This document shows positions 33,791-42,609 of a DNA stretch of 64,000 nt, in pieces (positions within the stretch are counted from its first letter, which is position 1; every line of letters begins with the position of its first letter). Where the stretch lies: contig NZ_JIAI01000006.1 in the NCBI RefSeq assembly GCF_000620785.1, positions 1-64,000 on the forward strand, read 5' to 3'. The translations under genes were made by a program, and so were the position numbers. Under the pieces are notes generated by a model that saw only the letters and a program-made list of their open reading frames with translations, was not told the DNA's origin and did not search any database. Source of the DNA: Actinospineispora acaciae DSM 45401 (lineage in GTDB: Bacteria; Actinomycetota; Actinomycetes; Mycobacteriales; Pseudonocardiaceae).

Positions 33791-35862
33791 GCTCCGCTCA
33801 GCTCGACCGTGATGACGCCGAGGGTGCCGACGGTGGCGGCGGTCCCCGGGTGCACGACGGTGGTGGTCTCGCGCTCCTGGATCAGCGCCGGGCCCGGGAT
33901 CGCCATTCCGGGCTCCAGCAGCCCTCGGTCGTACACCGCGCACCGGACCGGGCTCGTGTGGTCGGGGAACCACACCTCGCGGTGGCCGACCCAGCAGTCC
34001 TGGACAGCCCGGCCGGTGCGCGGCGGGGTGGGCAGCGCGGGCTGGCCGGAGGCCGGGGTGACGGTGGCGCGCAGCCGCAGGTTCATCGTCTCCACGATCA
34101 CGTCGTCGTAGGAGCGGTGGTAGCGGCGCTCGTAGCTGGCCCGGAACTGCTCGGCGATGTGCGCGGCGGTCAGCGTCGGCCAGTCCGGGGCGCCGGGCAG
34201 CCCGACGCTGACCTCGAAGCCCTGGCCGAGGTAGCGCATGTCCACCCAGCGGGAGAAGTCGACCCGGTCGCCCCCGCGCGGCGGCGGGAGCAGCTCGGCG
34301 GCCGCCTTCTCCATCTGACGGAACAGCCTGTCCATCACGTCCAGGTCCATCGCGTCGGTCTTGACCTTGTACGTCTGCGAGGTCTCGTAGCTGGCCGGGG
34401 CCAGGATCAGCCCGAGCGCGGACATCACCCCGGCGGCCGGCGGGACCAGCACGGCGGGGCTGCCCAGCCGCCGCGCCAGGCCCACGCCGTGCACCGGCCC
34501 GGCGCCGCCGTAGGCCACCACCGGCAGCGTGGTCGGCTCCAGGCCGGCCTCGGCGAGGTGCGCGCGGGCGGCGGCGGCCATCGCCTCCTCGGCGGCCTCC
34601 CGCACGGCGTGGGCGGCCTGCGGGACGGTGAGGCCGAGGCGCTCGGCGAGGGTGCCGACGGCCCGGTGCGCCAGGTCGGCGCGCAGCGGCATCTCGCCGT
34701 TGAGGAAGTTGTCCGGGTCCAGGTAGCCGAGCACCAGGTCGGCGTCGGTGACCGTCGGCTCGGTGCCGCCCCGGCCGTAGGCGGCGGGTCCGGGCACCGA
34801 GCCCGCGCTGCGCGGGCCAACCTTGACCAGGCCGAGGCTGTCCACGTGGGCGATGCTGCCGCCGCCGGTGCCGATCTCCAGCAGGTCCAGGACGGGCGTG
34901 CAGACGGGGATGCCGGAGCCGGGGCGGAAGTGCGCGGTCCTGGCCACCTCGTAGTCGTGGGTGACCACGGCGGTCCCGTTCACGACGGCGGCCACCTTCG
35001 CGGTGGTGCCGCCCATGTCGAACGCGAGCAGGTCGGCGACGCCCAGCCGGGAGGCGATGTGAATGGCCGCCATCACGCCGCCGGCCGGGCCGGACTCCAC
35101 CACCCGCACCGGGAACATCCGCGCGGTGCTCACCGGGATCACGCCGCCGGCGGAGTGCATGACGTAGAACCGGCCGGCGAACCCGCGGCGGTCCAGCGCG
35201 TCGCGCAGCCGCCGCAGGTAGTCCGAGAGCAGCGGCTGGACGTAGGCGTTGGCCACCGTGGTGCTGGTGCGCTCGTACTCGCGGACCTCGGGCAGCACCT
35301 CCGAGGACAGCGACAGGTGCAGCCCGGGGTGGCGTTCGCGGACCAGCGCGGCCACCTGCTGCTCGTGCGAGCCGTCGGCGTAGGAGTGCAGCAGGGCGAT
35401 CGCCACCGACTCCGCGCCGGCCGCGACGATCTCGTCGGCCAGCTCGTGGACCTGTCGAGCGTCCACCGGGCGGAGCTCGCGCCCGCTCGCGTGCAGCCGC
35501 TCGGCCACGCCGTGGCGGTGCCGGCGGGGGACCAGCGGTTGCGGGTACTCCAGGCGCAGGTCGTAGACGTCGTAGCGAACCTCGCGGCGGATGTCCAGGA
35601 CGTCGGTGAACCCCTCGGTGGCCAGCAGCGCGGTCGGCCGGCCGGTCCGCTCGATCAGCGCGTTGATCACCAGGGTGGTGCCGTGGGTGAGCAGCTCCGC
35701 CCGTCCCAGCACCTCGGGCCCGGCCGCGTCCAGGCCCTCGACCACCGCGCGGGCCGGGTCGTCCGGCGTGGTCAGCCGCTTGTCCAGGCGGATGTGGCCG
35801 GTGCGGGTGTCCAGCACGACGAAGTCGGTGAACGTCCCGCCGATGTCCGTCCCGATCCGCAC
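33787..35862 (-). CDS. hyuA: Hydantoinase A/oxoprolinase-family protein (HyuA)
   Basis: 691 residues from GTG 35862, preceded by GGAGG. The N-terminal ATP-binding motif G-T-D-I-G-G-T-F-T-D-F-V, the second domain with L-A-F-D-M-G-G-T-T-A-K-V and the G-G-A-G-P-V-H-G-V-G segment define the ASKHA-fold hydantoinase A family. It couples ATP hydrolysis to ring opening together with HyuB. It follows the first MmgE/PrpD gene by 13 bp. Confidence 0.95.
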   Translation of the reverse strand: MRIGTDIGGTFTDFVVLDTRTGHIRLDKRLTTPDDPARAVVEGLDAAGPEVLGRAELLTHGTTLVINALIERTGRPTALLATEGFTDVLDIRREVRYDVYDLRLEYPQPLVPRRHRHGVAERLHASGRELRPVDARQVHELADEIVAAGAESVAIALLHSYADGSHEQQVAALVRERHPGLHLSLSSEVLPEVREYERTSTTVANAYVQPLLSDYLRRLRDALDRRGFAGRFYVMHSAGGVIPVSTARMFPVRVVESGPAGGVMAAIHIASRLGVADLLAFDMGGTTAKVAAVVNGTAVVTHDYEVARTAHFRPGSGIPVCTPVLDLLEIGTGGGSIAHVDSLGLVKVGPRSAGSVPGPAAYGRGGTEPTVTDADLVLGYLDPDNFLNGEMPLRADLAHRAVGTLAERLGLTVPQAAHAVREAAEEAMAAAARAHLAEAGLEPTTLPVVAYGGAGPVHGVGLARRLGSPAVLVPPAAGVMSALGLILAPASYETSQTYKVKTDAMDLDVMDRLFRQMEKAAAELLPPPRGGDRVDFSRWVDMRYLGQGFEVSVGLPGAPDWPTLTAAHIAEQFRASYERRYHRSYDDVIVETMNLRLRATVTPASGQPALPTPPRTGRAVQDCWVGHREVWFPDHTSPVRCAVYDRGLLEPGMAIPGPALIQERETTTVVHPGTAATVGTLGVITVELSGA

Positions 35863-35875
35863 ATGTCCTCCCACG

Positions 35876-37231
35876 TCAGAACGGCTCGCCGAGCGGCCGC
35901 AGCAGGTCGCCGGGGTCGGCGCCGGTCCACACCGAGCGAACCACCGCCTCGGCCCGCTCGGCCCCCAGCAGCGGGACGCACAGCGAGCGGAACTTTTCCT
36001 CCAGCGCCGCGTCGTCCAGGGGGTTGTCCGCCTCGCCGTAGGGCAGGTCCACCCGGGCGGACAGCTCGTCACCTCGCGTCAGGGACACCCGCACCTCGGT
36101 GGGCCGCCGCGCCGGATACTCGCGGTCGGCGTCCGCGTCGGCGTCCACGCGCACCAGGCCCAGCAGCCTGGCGATGTCGGCCGCCGCGCGCCGCTCCGGC
36201 GTGAACTGGGGCAGCCCGAGCTCGCCGTCGCACAGCGCGGCGGCCACCGCGTACGGCAGGCTCATCTGCGCGCCGAGCAGGGTGGACGGGTCGCGGCCGT
36301 TGTGGCGGGCGGCCACCGAGTAGGTGCTTACCTCTACCTTTGTGACGTCCTCGGCGCGCAGGCCGTGCTCGGCGCGCAGCCCCAGCACCGCCTCGGTCGC
36401 GGCGTGCACGTGCCGGCAGCACGGGTACGGCTTGACGAACGTGCGCCGCAGCGCCCACCGCTCGCCCAGCCCGTCCAGCAGCGTGTCCGGGCTCCACTCG
36501 CCCCTGGCGAACGCGGCGAAGTAGCCGTGCTCGCCCTCCAGCACCGTCGGCGGCCCGGTGACGCCCCGGGCGGCCAGGTCCGCGCAGGCCAGCCCGTCGC
36601 GCGCGGCCTTGCCCGGGTGCAGCCGCTTGACCGCCGAGCCGTGCGCGATGAACTCGAACAGCCCGCCGGCGTGCGATCCGGCCAGTCCGAGGGCGCTCGC
36701 GGTCTGCCCCGCGTCCAGGCCCAACAGCGCGGCGCAGCCGGCCGCCGCGCCGAACACGCCCGCCAGCGAGGTGTTGTGGAACCCCAGCCGCCAGGTTGTG
36801 GGATGCGCGGCCGCCGCGATCCGGCAGGCCACCTCGACCGCCACGGCCAGCGCCCGCAGCGTGGCGTCGGAGTCGGCGTGCTCGCGCTCGGCCAGCGCCA
36901 GGACCGCCGGCAGCGTGGCCGAACTGGGGTGCGAGCCGCCGGGGGTGTAGCCGTCGTCCAGCTCCAGGGCGTGCGCCGCGGTGCCGTTGGCCAGCGCCGC
37001 CCCGCCGGCTGCCGCGCTCCCACCGCCGATGATCGTGGCCTGGCTCCCGGGGGCGCTGTCGCGCGCGTGGTCGCGGACCGCGCGCGCCACCGGGTCCGGA
37101 GCGCCGGCCACCGCCGCGCTCAGGTAGTCCAGCAACACCCGCCGAGCCGCGTGCGCCAGCTCGTCGGGCAGCGGATCCTTGACGCCGGCGATCCACTCGG
37201 CCAACCGAACCGTCGCCCCTGAGGCGCTCAC
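35876..37231 (-). CDS. MmgE/PrpD-family protein (first copy)
   Basis: 451 residues from GTG 37231, which overlaps the acyl-CoA dehydrogenase stop. Motifs: H-A-A-R-R-V-L-L-D-Y-L-S-A-A, N-G-T-A-A-H-A-L-E-L-D-D-G-Y, G-S-H-P-S-S-A-T-L-P-A and F-V-K-P-Y-P-C-C-R-H-V-H-A. Roughly the usual family length and clearly divergent from the second copy at 30750, so they probably act on different intermediates or stereoisomers instead of being a recent duplication. Confidence 0.92.
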   Translation of the reverse strand: MSASGATVRLAEWIAGVKDPLPDELAHAARRVLLDYLSAAVAGAPDPVARAVRDHARDSAPGSQATIIGGGSAAAGGAALANGTAAHALELDDGYTPGGSHPSSATLPAVLALAEREHADSDATLRALAVAVEVACRIAAAAHPTTWRLGFHNTSLAGVFGAAAGCAALLGLDAGQTASALGLAGSHAGGLFEFIAHGSAVKRLHPGKAARDGLACADLAARGVTGPPTVLEGEHGYFAAFARGEWSPDTLLDGLGERWALRRTFVKPYPCCRHVHAATEAVLGLRAEHGLRAEDVTKVEVSTYSVAARHNGRDPSTLLGAQMSLPYAVAAALCDGELGLPQFTPERRAAADIARLLGLVRVDADADADREYPARRPTEVRVSLTRGDELSARVDLPYGEADNPLDDAALEEKFRSLCVPLLGAERAEAVVRSVWTGADPGDLLRPLGEPF

Positions 37232-38376
37232 GGCCGAGCCTCCGCCCGCTGGCTGAACCGCCTGTCGAAGATCCCCTCCGCGAGCCGGTTGCGCAGGATC
37301 TCCAGCGAGCCGCCCGCGATCATCCAGCCCCTGACCCGCCGCGCGATGTACTCCAGCGGGAACTGGGTGGAGTATCCGGACGCGCCGAGCACCTGCAGCG
37401 CCTCGTTGGCCACCTTGAACGCCGCCTCGTTCGCATACAGCTTGGCCATGGTGGCGTTCATCGGGTCCGGCGGCCCGGTGCCCGCGTCCACAGCCGCCCG
37501 GTAGATCAGCAGCCGGGCCGCCTCGAGCTGCACCAGCATGTCCGCGAACTTCCACTGCAACCCCTGGAACTCACACAGCGGCCGCCCGAACTGCTCCCTG
37601 GTGCCGGCATGCTCCACGGCCTTGTCGAACGCGAGCTGGGCCAGCGCGAGCGCGCGCACCGCGTTGCCCGTCCGCTCCACCCCGAACACCGTCATCAGCC
37701 TGCGCAGCGCGCCGGAGTCGGCCAGCACGTACCGCCGAGGCACCCGGCAGCCGTCCAGGTAGGTCACGCAGGTGGCCTCGCCGGACATGTACCGCTCGGT
37801 CGCGCCCCGGCTGAACCCGGGAGCGTCCGCCGGCACCAGCACCGCGCCGATGTCCCGGTTGCGCTCCCCGAACCGGCACCACACCACCAGGTGCGTCAGC
37901 TCCGGCCCGTGCGTGGTCCAGCACTTCTGCCCGTCCAGCACCACGTCCGCGCCGTCGTAACGGGCGGTGGTGCGCAGCTCGGTGAGCGCCGATCCGGCCC
38001 CGGGCTCGCTCATCCCCGCCGCGACCAGCGCGTCCCCGGCCAACAGCCCCGGCAGCACCTCGCGCTTCAGCTCCGCCGACGCCAGCTCGGACACCTGACG
38101 GATCGCGCCGAAGTTGGTGGCCTGCACGGCGTCGCCGCTGTGCGGGCAGACCTGGCTGACCGCCTCCATCACCAGCACCGCGTCGAACAGCGTGCCGCCC
38201 TGGCCGCCGTCCTCCTCGGACATCATGATCCCGGTGAAACCGGCCTTGGCCAGCGTGCGGGCGCTGTCCCAGGCGTAGCCGTCGCGGCGGAACGCGTCGC
38301 GGGCGAAGTGGTCGCGGGCCAGGCGCAGCGCGGCCTCGCGCAGGTCCCGCTGCTCGGCGGTCAGGGTGAAGTCCAT
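37228..38376 (-). CDS. Acyl-CoA dehydrogenase
   Basis: 382 residues from ATG 38376 preceded by GGGAGAG. The family's FAD/substrate segments are present: M-S-E-P-G-A-G-S-A-L, D-G-Q-K-C-W-T-T-H-G, the R-E-Q-F-G-R-P-L-C-E-F-Q helix and the end G-G-S-L-E-I-L-R-N. The position of the catalytic Glu used by short/medium-chain enzymes (Y-E-G-T) is I-A-G-G here, so the base may be elsewhere, as in CaiA-like members. It would desaturate the CoA thioester made by the upstream ligase. Confidence 0.93.
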   Translation of the reverse strand: MDFTLTAEQRDLREAALRLARDHFARDAFRRDGYAWDSARTLAKAGFTGIMMSEEDGGQGGTLFDAVLVMEAVSQVCPHSGDAVQATNFGAIRQVSELASAELKREVLPGLLAGDALVAAGMSEPGAGSALTELRTTARYDGADVVLDGQKCWTTHGPELTHLVVWCRFGERNRDIGAVLVPADAPGFSRGATERYMSGEATCVTYLDGCRVPRRYVLADSGALRRLMTVFGVERTGNAVRALALAQLAFDKAVEHAGTREQFGRPLCEFQGLQWKFADMLVQLEAARLLIYRAAVDAGTGPPDPMNATMAKLYANEAAFKVANEALQVLGASGYSTQFPLEYIARRVRGWMIAGGSLEILRNRLAEGIFDRRFSQRAEARP

Positions 38377-38390
38377 CCAGCTCTCCCGTC

Positions 38391-40436
38391 TCAGGCGTGT
38401 ACGGCTCGCAGCACGCGGCCGGCCCTGGCCAGCGCGACGACGGCGTCGACGGCGCGGTCGGGCGCGCCCAGCACCGGTATCCCGGCCGCCGCGTACACCG
38501 CGTGCGCGTCCGGGGCCAGCGCCTCGGCGCCGTACCGGGCCACGTAGATCGGTACCCCGACCCGCTGGCGCAGCGCCACGACAATCTTGGCGGTCAGCTC
38601 CGCGCCCGGGTCGGCGTTGGTGGTGAACTGGATCAGCGCCGCGTCGTAGGCGGACTCGTCCACCACCGCGTCCAGCACCTCGCCGAGCACCTCCGGCCGG
38701 GCGATGATCTGGGCGCTGACGTCCAGCGGGTTCTTGGCCTCCACGAAGTCCGGCAGCGCGGCGCGGGCCCGCTCGCGCGCTTTGTCCGGCAGCGGGGGCA
38801 GCGCGATGCCCGCCGCGTCGGCCGCGTCCGCGACGATCGCGCACGCCCCGCCGGACGCGGCCACCGTGACCAGCCGATCGCCACGCGGCAGCCCGTTGGC
38901 CGAGGCCAGCGCGAGGGCGTCCTGCAGCACCTGCAGCGTGGGCACCACCACGGCACCGGCGGCGTCGAGCACGGCGGCGCGCAGCAGGTGCGAACCGACC
39001 ATGGCGCCGGTGTGGCTCATCGCCGCCGCCTGGGCGCCCGCGCCGCGCACCATGTTGAACGCGAACAGCGGCTTGCCGCTCGCCGCCAGCGCCCGCCCGG
39101 CCCGCACCAGCCGCTCGCCGTCCACGATGTTCTCCACCAGCATGCCGACCACCGAGGTGTCCGGGTCGTCGGCCAGCCACTCCAGGTAGGCCGCCGCGTC
39201 CAGCCCGGCCTCGTTGCCCAGGTGCACCCACCGGGACAGCCCGACGCCCTCGGCCATCAGCCGCGACGCCACGCAGCTGCCCAACGCCCCCGAGCCGCTG
39301 AGCAGCGCCACCTTCCCGGCCACCAGCTCGTCGGCCTCCAGCGCGCCGGACAGCGACGCGGCCATGCCCTCGCCGGGGGAGACCACGCCCATGCAGTTCG
39401 GCCCGGCCAGCGGGATGCCGGCGTCGGCGAACGCGGCGGCCAGCTCCTCCTGGTGGCGCACGCCGTCCGGCCCGACCTCGGCGAACCCCGAGCTGTGCAC
39501 CACCGCCGCGCCCACCCCCAGCTCGACGGCCTGGTCCGCCACGGCGGACACGGCGGCGGCGGGCACCGCGATGCTGACCAGGTCGGGCGCCTCGGGCAGG
39601 TCGGCGAGGCGGCGGTACCGGGGGCGGCCGTCGATCTCGCCGCCGGCCGGGTGCACGGCGTAGACCGGGCCGGGGAAGCCGTGCTTGGTGAGGTAGCGGT
39701 AGATCCGCGCGCCCAGCTTGGTCGGGTCGTCCGACACCCCGACCACCGCGACCTGCCTCGGCCGCAGCATCCGCTCCAGGCCGGTGGCGTGCACGGCGCG
39801 GGCCAGCGGGACGTCGATCTCCGCCGCGCGCGCGTCCACCGCGACCACGCCCTCGCCGAGCGGGCCCACCAGCACCGGGTTGAGGTCCAGCTCGCCGATC
39901 TCCGGGTGCCGCTGTGCCAGCTCCGACACCGCGACCAGCAGGTCGACCAGCGCCGGGACGTCAAGGGCGGGGGAGCCCCGGTGCCCGGCCAGCAGCGGGA
40001 AGCCGGCCATCCGGCGCAGCAGGGCCTGCGCGCCGTCGCGGTCCAGCGGCACCAGCGCCTGCACCGCGTCGGCCAGCACCTCGGCGTGGATCCCGCCGGT
40101 GCCGACCACCACCACCGCGCCCAGCCCCGGCTCGCGGCGCAGCCCGACCAGCACCTCGTGCCCTTCGTGTTGCCGCTGCACGAGCAGGGGCAGCGCCCGC
40201 TCGCCGAGCCGTTCGAGCAGGCCGGCCGCCGCCGCGCGGGCCTGCGCGGCCGAGCGCACGTCCAGCACCACGCCGCCCTCGTCGCTCTTGTGCACCAGCC
40301 CGCCGGCCTTCACCACCAGGCCGCCGGACGCGCCCAGCTCCTCGGCCCGGCGGGCGGCCTGGTCGGGGTCGAGGGCCTCGCGGGAGGCGGCCACCGGGAT
40401 CCCCGCGTCGGTGAGCAACCCCAGGATCCCGGCCAT
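38391..40436 (-). CDS. NDP-forming acyl-CoA synthetase (ACD family)
   Basis: 681 residues from ATG 40436, with GAGGGAG upstream. Domains run in the order ATP-grasp (residues about 5-210; K-A-G-G-L-V-H-K-S-D-E-G-G-V), CoA-binding Rossmann (about 240-370; V-A-V-V-G-V-S-D-D-P-T-K-L-G) and succinyl-CoA-ligase-like domains with the phosphohistidine in M-S-H-T-G-A-M. This order, ATP-grasp first, is a permuted form of the common ACD arrangement. It probably activates an organic acid and is the first gene of the leftward catabolic operon. Confidence 0.93.
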   Translation of the reverse strand: MAGILGLLTDAGIPVAASREALDPDQAARRAEELGASGGLVVKAGGLVHKSDEGGVVLDVRSAAQARAAAAGLLERLGERALPLLVQRQHEGHEVLVGLRREPGLGAVVVVGTGGIHAEVLADAVQALVPLDRDGAQALLRRMAGFPLLAGHRGSPALDVPALVDLLVAVSELAQRHPEIGELDLNPVLVGPLGEGVVAVDARAAEIDVPLARAVHATGLERMLRPRQVAVVGVSDDPTKLGARIYRYLTKHGFPGPVYAVHPAGGEIDGRPRYRRLADLPEAPDLVSIAVPAAAVSAVADQAVELGVGAAVVHSSGFAEVGPDGVRHQEELAAAFADAGIPLAGPNCMGVVSPGEGMAASLSGALEADELVAGKVALLSGSGALGSCVASRLMAEGVGLSRWVHLGNEAGLDAAAYLEWLADDPDTSVVGMLVENIVDGERLVRAGRALAASGKPLFAFNMVRGAGAQAAAMSHTGAMVGSHLLRAAVLDAAGAVVVPTLQVLQDALALASANGLPRGDRLVTVAASGGACAIVADAADAAGIALPPLPDKARERARAALPDFVEAKNPLDVSAQIIARPEVLGEVLDAVVDESAYDAALIQFTTNADPGAELTAKIVVALRQRVGVPIYVARYGAEALAPDAHAVYAAAGIPVLGAPDRAVDAVVALARAGRVLRAVHA

Positions 40437-40487
40437 GCGTTGGCTCCCTCGACGACGGTGAGCTTCTGATGGTGAAGTCATGCAGAG

Positions 40488-40497
40488 TATAGAATAT
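40488..40497. promoter_or_regulatory. GntR-type site 1, overlapping the leftward promoter
   Basis: TATAGAATAT recurs with at most one change at 40599-40608, 41305-41314 (opposite strand) and 41438-41447. Here it overlaps a minus-strand -10 box TATACT (40486-40491) located about 50 bp before the acyl-CoA synthetase gene. Binding by the adjacent GntR protein is inferred; part of the similarity could come from shared -10 sequence. Confidence 0.5.
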
Positions 40498-40598
40498 CGG
40501 GACGCGCTCCGCTCCCGTCTCGCTGAGCGAACCGTGTTCCGCCAGGCAAGATATCGGTTTGACGTCGGATCGCTCGTGGCCTCCGGAATGCGCAGATA

Positions 40599-40608
40599 AA
40601 TAGAATAT
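40599..40608. promoter_or_regulatory. GntR-type site 2, upstream of the GntR gene
   Basis: AATAGAATAT, one change from site 1, overlapping a -10-like TAGAAT (40601-40606) about 40 bp before the GntR ATG. This is the expected place for autoregulation. Confidence 0.45.
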
Positions 40609-40646
40609 GCTAGCCGACCGGATCAGGATTCTGGGAGGAGTCCACG

Positions 40647-41315
40647 ATGGCGTCGTCGGGGCCGCACCTGTCCGGGAACGAGCACGCCCCGCCGGTGAGC
40701 AGGACCGCCTACGTGCTGGACCGGCTGCGCCGCGAGATCGCCGAGGGCGTGGTCCAGCCCGGGGAGTCGCTGCGGCAGGCCGCCGTGGCCCGCCGCTACG
40801 GGGTGAGCCCGACCCCGGTCCGGGAGGCGTTCCGGCTGCTGGAGGCCGAGGGCGTGCTGGAGTACACCGCGCACCGCGGCGCCACCGTCAAGGACATGTC
40901 GCCGGGCGAGACCCAGGACCTGTACCTGCTGCGCTCCGAGGTCGAAGGGCTGGCCACCGCGCTGGCGGTGGACCGGATGAACGACGCGGCGATGGAGCGC
41001 ATCGACGCCGCGCACCGGGAGCTGCGCGACGCGGTGGCGGCGAACGACCGCTCCCGGCTGTCGGTGCTCAACCGGAGCCTGCACTTCGCCATCTACGAGG
41101 CCGGGTCGGCGCTGGTCGCGCTGCAGGCCGCGTCGCTGTGGTCGTTCATCCCGCCGGCCATGACGATCTGGACGGACGCCAAGAACGCGCGCTCGCTGCT
41201 CGCCGACCACCAGCGGATCCTGGATGCCGTGCGGCGGCGGGACCCCTACGATGCACGCCGGTGCATGACCGAGCACATCCTGCACGCCGTCGCCCTGCGC
41301 AAAAATACTCTATAG
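40647..41315 (+). CDS. GntR-family regulator (FadR-type, FCD domain)
   Basis: 222 residues; ATG preceded by GGGAGGAG. Winged HTH at about 20-85 (R-T-A-Y-V-L-D-R-L-R-R-E-I-A-E-G-V, P-G-E-S-L-R-Q-A-A-V-A-R-R-Y-G-V-S-P-T-P-V-R-E-A-F) and an all-helical FCD effector domain with metal-ligand-type residues (F-A-I-Y-E-A, D-H-Q-R-I-L-D-A-V, H-I-L-H). FadR-type proteins respond to organic acids or CoA esters. Located between the two divergent arms of the catabolic regulon, it probably controls both. Confidence 0.95.
   Translation: MASSGPHLSGNEHAPPVSRTAYVLDRLRREIAEGVVQPGESLRQAAVARRYGVSPTPVREAFRLLEAEGVLEYTAHRGATVKDMSPGETQDLYLLRSEVEGLATALAVDRMNDAAMERIDAAHRELRDAVAANDRSRLSVLNRSLHFAIYEAGSALVALQAASLWSFIPPAMTIWTDAKNARSLLADHQRILDAVRRRDPYDARRCMTEHILHAVALRKNTL
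41305..41314 (-). promoter_or_regulatory. GntR-type site 3, at the end of the GntR gene
   Basis: On the minus strand TATAGAGTAT, one change from site 1, overlapping the GntR stop codon. It is not at a promoter, so it may be accidental or allow looping with site 4. Confidence 0.3.
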
Positions 41316-41420
41316 CCTGCCGCGTCCGAACGTGAACTGCCGCTCGCACATCCACTTCGCGCCTCACGCACCTGCTTCAGCGCGTGTGCGAGGTACAGAG
41401 CGGGTGTGCGGGCGTGAGTC

Positions 41421-41450
41421 TTGACACACCTGGATACTATAGAATGTAGT
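41421..41450 (+). promoter_or_regulatory. Promoter and GntR-type site 4 for the ABC importer operon
   Basis: TTGACA (41421-41426), 18-bp spacer, TGTAGT (41445-41450). TATAGAATGT (41438-41447), one change from site 1, sits in the spacer/-10 region, where a bound repressor would block RNA polymerase. The binding-protein gene starts 27 bp downstream of the -10. Confidence 0.55.
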
Positions 41451-41477
41451 GGGGGTCGACGAAGACGGAGGACCGCT

Positions 41478-42581
41478 ATGCGATCACGGTCGACCCGGTG
41501 GGGTGTCATCGTCCCGCTCGTCTCGGTGGCCGCGCTACTGGTCGCGACGCTAGCCGGCTGCGGCTCCGGCGACAGCGGGCGCCACCTCACATTCGGGGTC
41601 TCCACCACGACGATGACCTCGTACGAGTCGCCGTTCGTCTCCGTCCCGCAGGCCATGGGCTACTGGAAGGAGGAGGGGCTGAACGTGCGGACCGTCGGGT
41701 TCGAGGGCGCCAGCGCCTCGGCCCAGGCGGTGGACGCCGGCGCGGCGGACGTCGCGATGTTCAGCACCTCCTCGCTGTTCGCCGCGCAGGCCACCAAGCG
41801 CGCCAAGCAGCCGATGGTCGGCTTCTACACCGCCATCACCCGCAACTACTCCACGCTGGCCGTGCTGCCGGACAGCCCGATCCGCCGGCCGGCCGACCTC
41901 GCCGGCCGCCTGATCGGGGTCTCCGCGCTGGAGGCGTCCCAGGTGTCCCTGGTCAAGGCCGCGATGGCCAACGACGGCGCCGACCCCACCACCGTCACGT
42001 TCATCCCGGTCGGCCAGGGCGCCCCGGCGCTGACCGCGCTGCGCCAGCACCGGGTGGACATGCTGGCGCTCTGGGACGGGCCGAACGCGGTCATCAACGG
42101 CCTCGGCCAGCCGCTGCGGCTGATCACGTCCGACTACCTGGAGGGCCTTGGCTTCATGTCCGTGCTCACCACCACCCGCGCCCAGCTGGACAAGGACAGG
42201 GCGGCGCTGGTCGGCCTGGGCAGGGGGATCGCGAAGGGCATGGTGTTCGCGCAGGCCAACCCCGAGGCGGCGGTGCGCATCCACTGGAAGCTCTTCCCGG
42301 AGTCGAAGCCGAAGGGCCTGTCCGAGGAGGCGGCGATGGCGCAGGGCATCACCGTGCTCAAGGCCAGGCTGGCGAACTGTGAGGCGATTGACGGCGTCTG
42401 GGGCCGGGCCACCGACGCCCAGATCGAGGCCGTGCGCAACCTGCTGCGCTCCGGCGGGGTGCTGCCCACCGTGCCGCCCGAGAGCGAGGTGTGGACGCCG
42501 CAGCTCCTCGAGGAGATCAACAAGTTCGACGCGGCCGCCGTGCGCAAGCAGGCGCAGGAGTACCGCGACACCGACCGCTAG
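41478..42581 (+). CDS. ABC transporter substrate-binding lipoprotein (NMT1/SsuA-like)
   Basis: 367 residues from ATG 41478, which follows GGAGG; the earlier TTG start would lie inside the promoter. A lipoprotein signal ends L-A-G-C near residue 30. The NMT1/THI5-like fold is visible (F-V-S-V-P-Q-A-M-G-Y-W-K-E-E-G-L-N-V, F-E-G-A-S-A-S-A-Q-A-V, L-I-G-V-S-A-L). Such proteins bind sulfonates, nitrate, thiamine precursors or aromatic/heterocyclic compounds. It probably binds the nutrient catabolised by the divergent operon. Confidence 0.92.
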   Translation: MRSRSTRWGVIVPLVSVAALLVATLAGCGSGDSGRHLTFGVSTTTMTSYESPFVSVPQAMGYWKEEGLNVRTVGFEGASASAQAVDAGAADVAMFSTSSLFAAQATKRAKQPMVGFYTAITRNYSTLAVLPDSPIRRPADLAGRLIGVSALEASQVSLVKAAMANDGADPTTVTFIPVGQGAPALTALRQHRVDMLALWDGPNAVINGLGQPLRLITSDYLEGLGFMSVLTTTRAQLDKDRAALVGLGRGIAKGMVFAQANPEAAVRIHWKLFPESKPKGLSEEAAMAQGITVLKARLANCEAIDGVWGRATDAQIEAVRNLLRSGGVLPTVPPESEVWTPQLLEEINKFDAAAVRKQAQEYRDTDR

Positions 42582-42609
42582 AAGGGGACTTCGTGAACAG
42601 TGATGACGG

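Noticed and set aside
33745..36204. 819-codon plus-strand ORF opposite hyuA
   Set aside because: His/Arg/Gly-rich antisense translation; the hydantoinase A motifs on the minus strand are unambiguous.
38397..40469. 690-codon plus-strand ORF opposite the acyl-CoA synthetase
   Set aside because: Low-complexity antisense frame; real domains are on the minus strand.
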